A DNA stretch of 64,000 nucleotides from Alteromonas antoniana (GTDB taxonomy: Bacteria > Pseudomonadota > Gammaproteobacteria > Enterobacterales > Alteromonadaceae), in NCBI RefSeq assembly GCF_019249295.1, contig NZ_JAESDH010000002.1, forward strand, positions 1-64,000. Direction: 5' to 3'. Position numbers and translations under genes: made by a program. Of the stretch, positions 63,853-64,000 are shown in pieces. The first letter of the stretch is position 1. Every line of letters starts with the position of its first letter. The notes below the pieces were generated by a model. The model searched no databases and was not told the DNA's origin. It saw only the letters and a program-made list of their open reading frames with translations.

Positions 63853-64000
63853 TTAAAACGGGCTTTCCAGTTTCTGCATACCCACATAAACCGATTTGGT
63901 CTGGGTGTACTGATCCAGCGTTTCGATACCATTTTCCCGTCCCACGCCGGAAAGCTTATACCCTCCGACCGGCATCTCAGCGGGTGAGGCCCCCCAACTG
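63853..64000 (-). CDS. betB: Betaine aldehyde dehydrogenase, C-terminal fragment
   Basis: The last 48 residues of BetB, cut by the window edge. The translation ends with [17 protein letters not shown], then [17 protein letters not shown] and [11 protein letters not shown], matching the conserved C-terminus of BetB ([20 protein letters not shown] in E. coli). The enzyme oxidises betaine aldehyde to glycine betaine with NAD+. The stop is 10 nt before betA. Confidence 0.9.
   Translation of the reverse strand, partial: SWGASPAEMPVGGYKLSGVGRENGIETLDQYTQTKSVYVGMQKLESPF

Overview
The window is a chromosomal segment of a gammaproteobacterium. The gene set and order fit the Alteromonadaceae (Alteromonas/Salinimonas-like): an E. 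coli-type ubiF/miaB/ybeZYX/lnt block, hemA-prfA-prmC...sirB2-kdsA, lolB-ispE-tRNA-Gln-prs, gcvA-ygdD-rlmM, seqA-pgm, a second EF-G like that of Vibrio and Shewanella, and a TorF-type porin. The genus is inferred from protein resemblance and gene order only. Nothing looks like a prophage, plasmid, CRISPR array or large island; the only mobile element seen is one IS200-type insertion near the left end.

Left part (1-6.3 kb): an RDD membrane protein, a single-ORF IS200/IS605-type element, and then an accessory unit. Two near-identical small heat-shock protein genes (minus strand) flank two tandem paralogous membrane-protein genes of unknown family (plus strand). Both hsp20 leaders carry the same three-hairpin arrangement ending in a ROSE-type RNA thermometer, with sigma-32-like promoter sequence upstream. 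A periplasmic amidohydrolase follows. 6.5-13.6 kb: the miaB-phoH-ybeY-corC-lnt operon, divergent from ubiF, which has a 59-residue membrane ORF overlapping its end. 13.9-21.6 kb: a Na+/alanine symporter, a Met-Leu-Gln tRNA operon with a stringent-type promoter, a periplasmic cyclophilin, ychF-pth-rplY, and a second periplasmic amidohydrolase behind a perfect inverted repeat.

21.8-28.7 kb is the main accessory stretch. It holds a CHASE2 protein without an output domain, a small secreted protein and an M48 lipoprotein protease in one operon. Next come an RlpA-like lipoprotein, an inner-membrane-type lipoprotein, and a PadR / HAAS membrane protein / PPP-type phosphoesterase operon whose promoter lies in a perfect 51-bp palindrome. 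29.1-38.2 kb: prs, tRNA-Gln, ispE and lolB, divergent from hemA-prfA-prmC, an HD-GYP response regulator, sirB2 and kdsA. 38.4-45.3 kb: gcvA with a GcvA-type site upstream, a Tex30-like hydrolase, ygdD, rlmM, a second EF-G gene and an MFS transporter. 45.4-49.3 kb: a MoxR/DUF58/transglutaminase operon. 49.5-58.9 kb: seqA-pgm, glycogen phosphorylase, aidB, two poorly known genes and a threonine-aldolase-like enzyme. 59-64 kb: a ygiW-qseB-qseC-like stress/two-component operon, a TorF-type porin, betA and the 3' end of betB (glycine betaine synthesis).

Most of the window is housekeeping. The parts that best repay a second look are the twin thermosensor/hsp20 unit with its paralogous membrane pair, the PadR palindrome and its phosphatase operon, the CHASE2-M48 operon, and a perfect 29-bp palindrome inside the qseC-like coding sequence.
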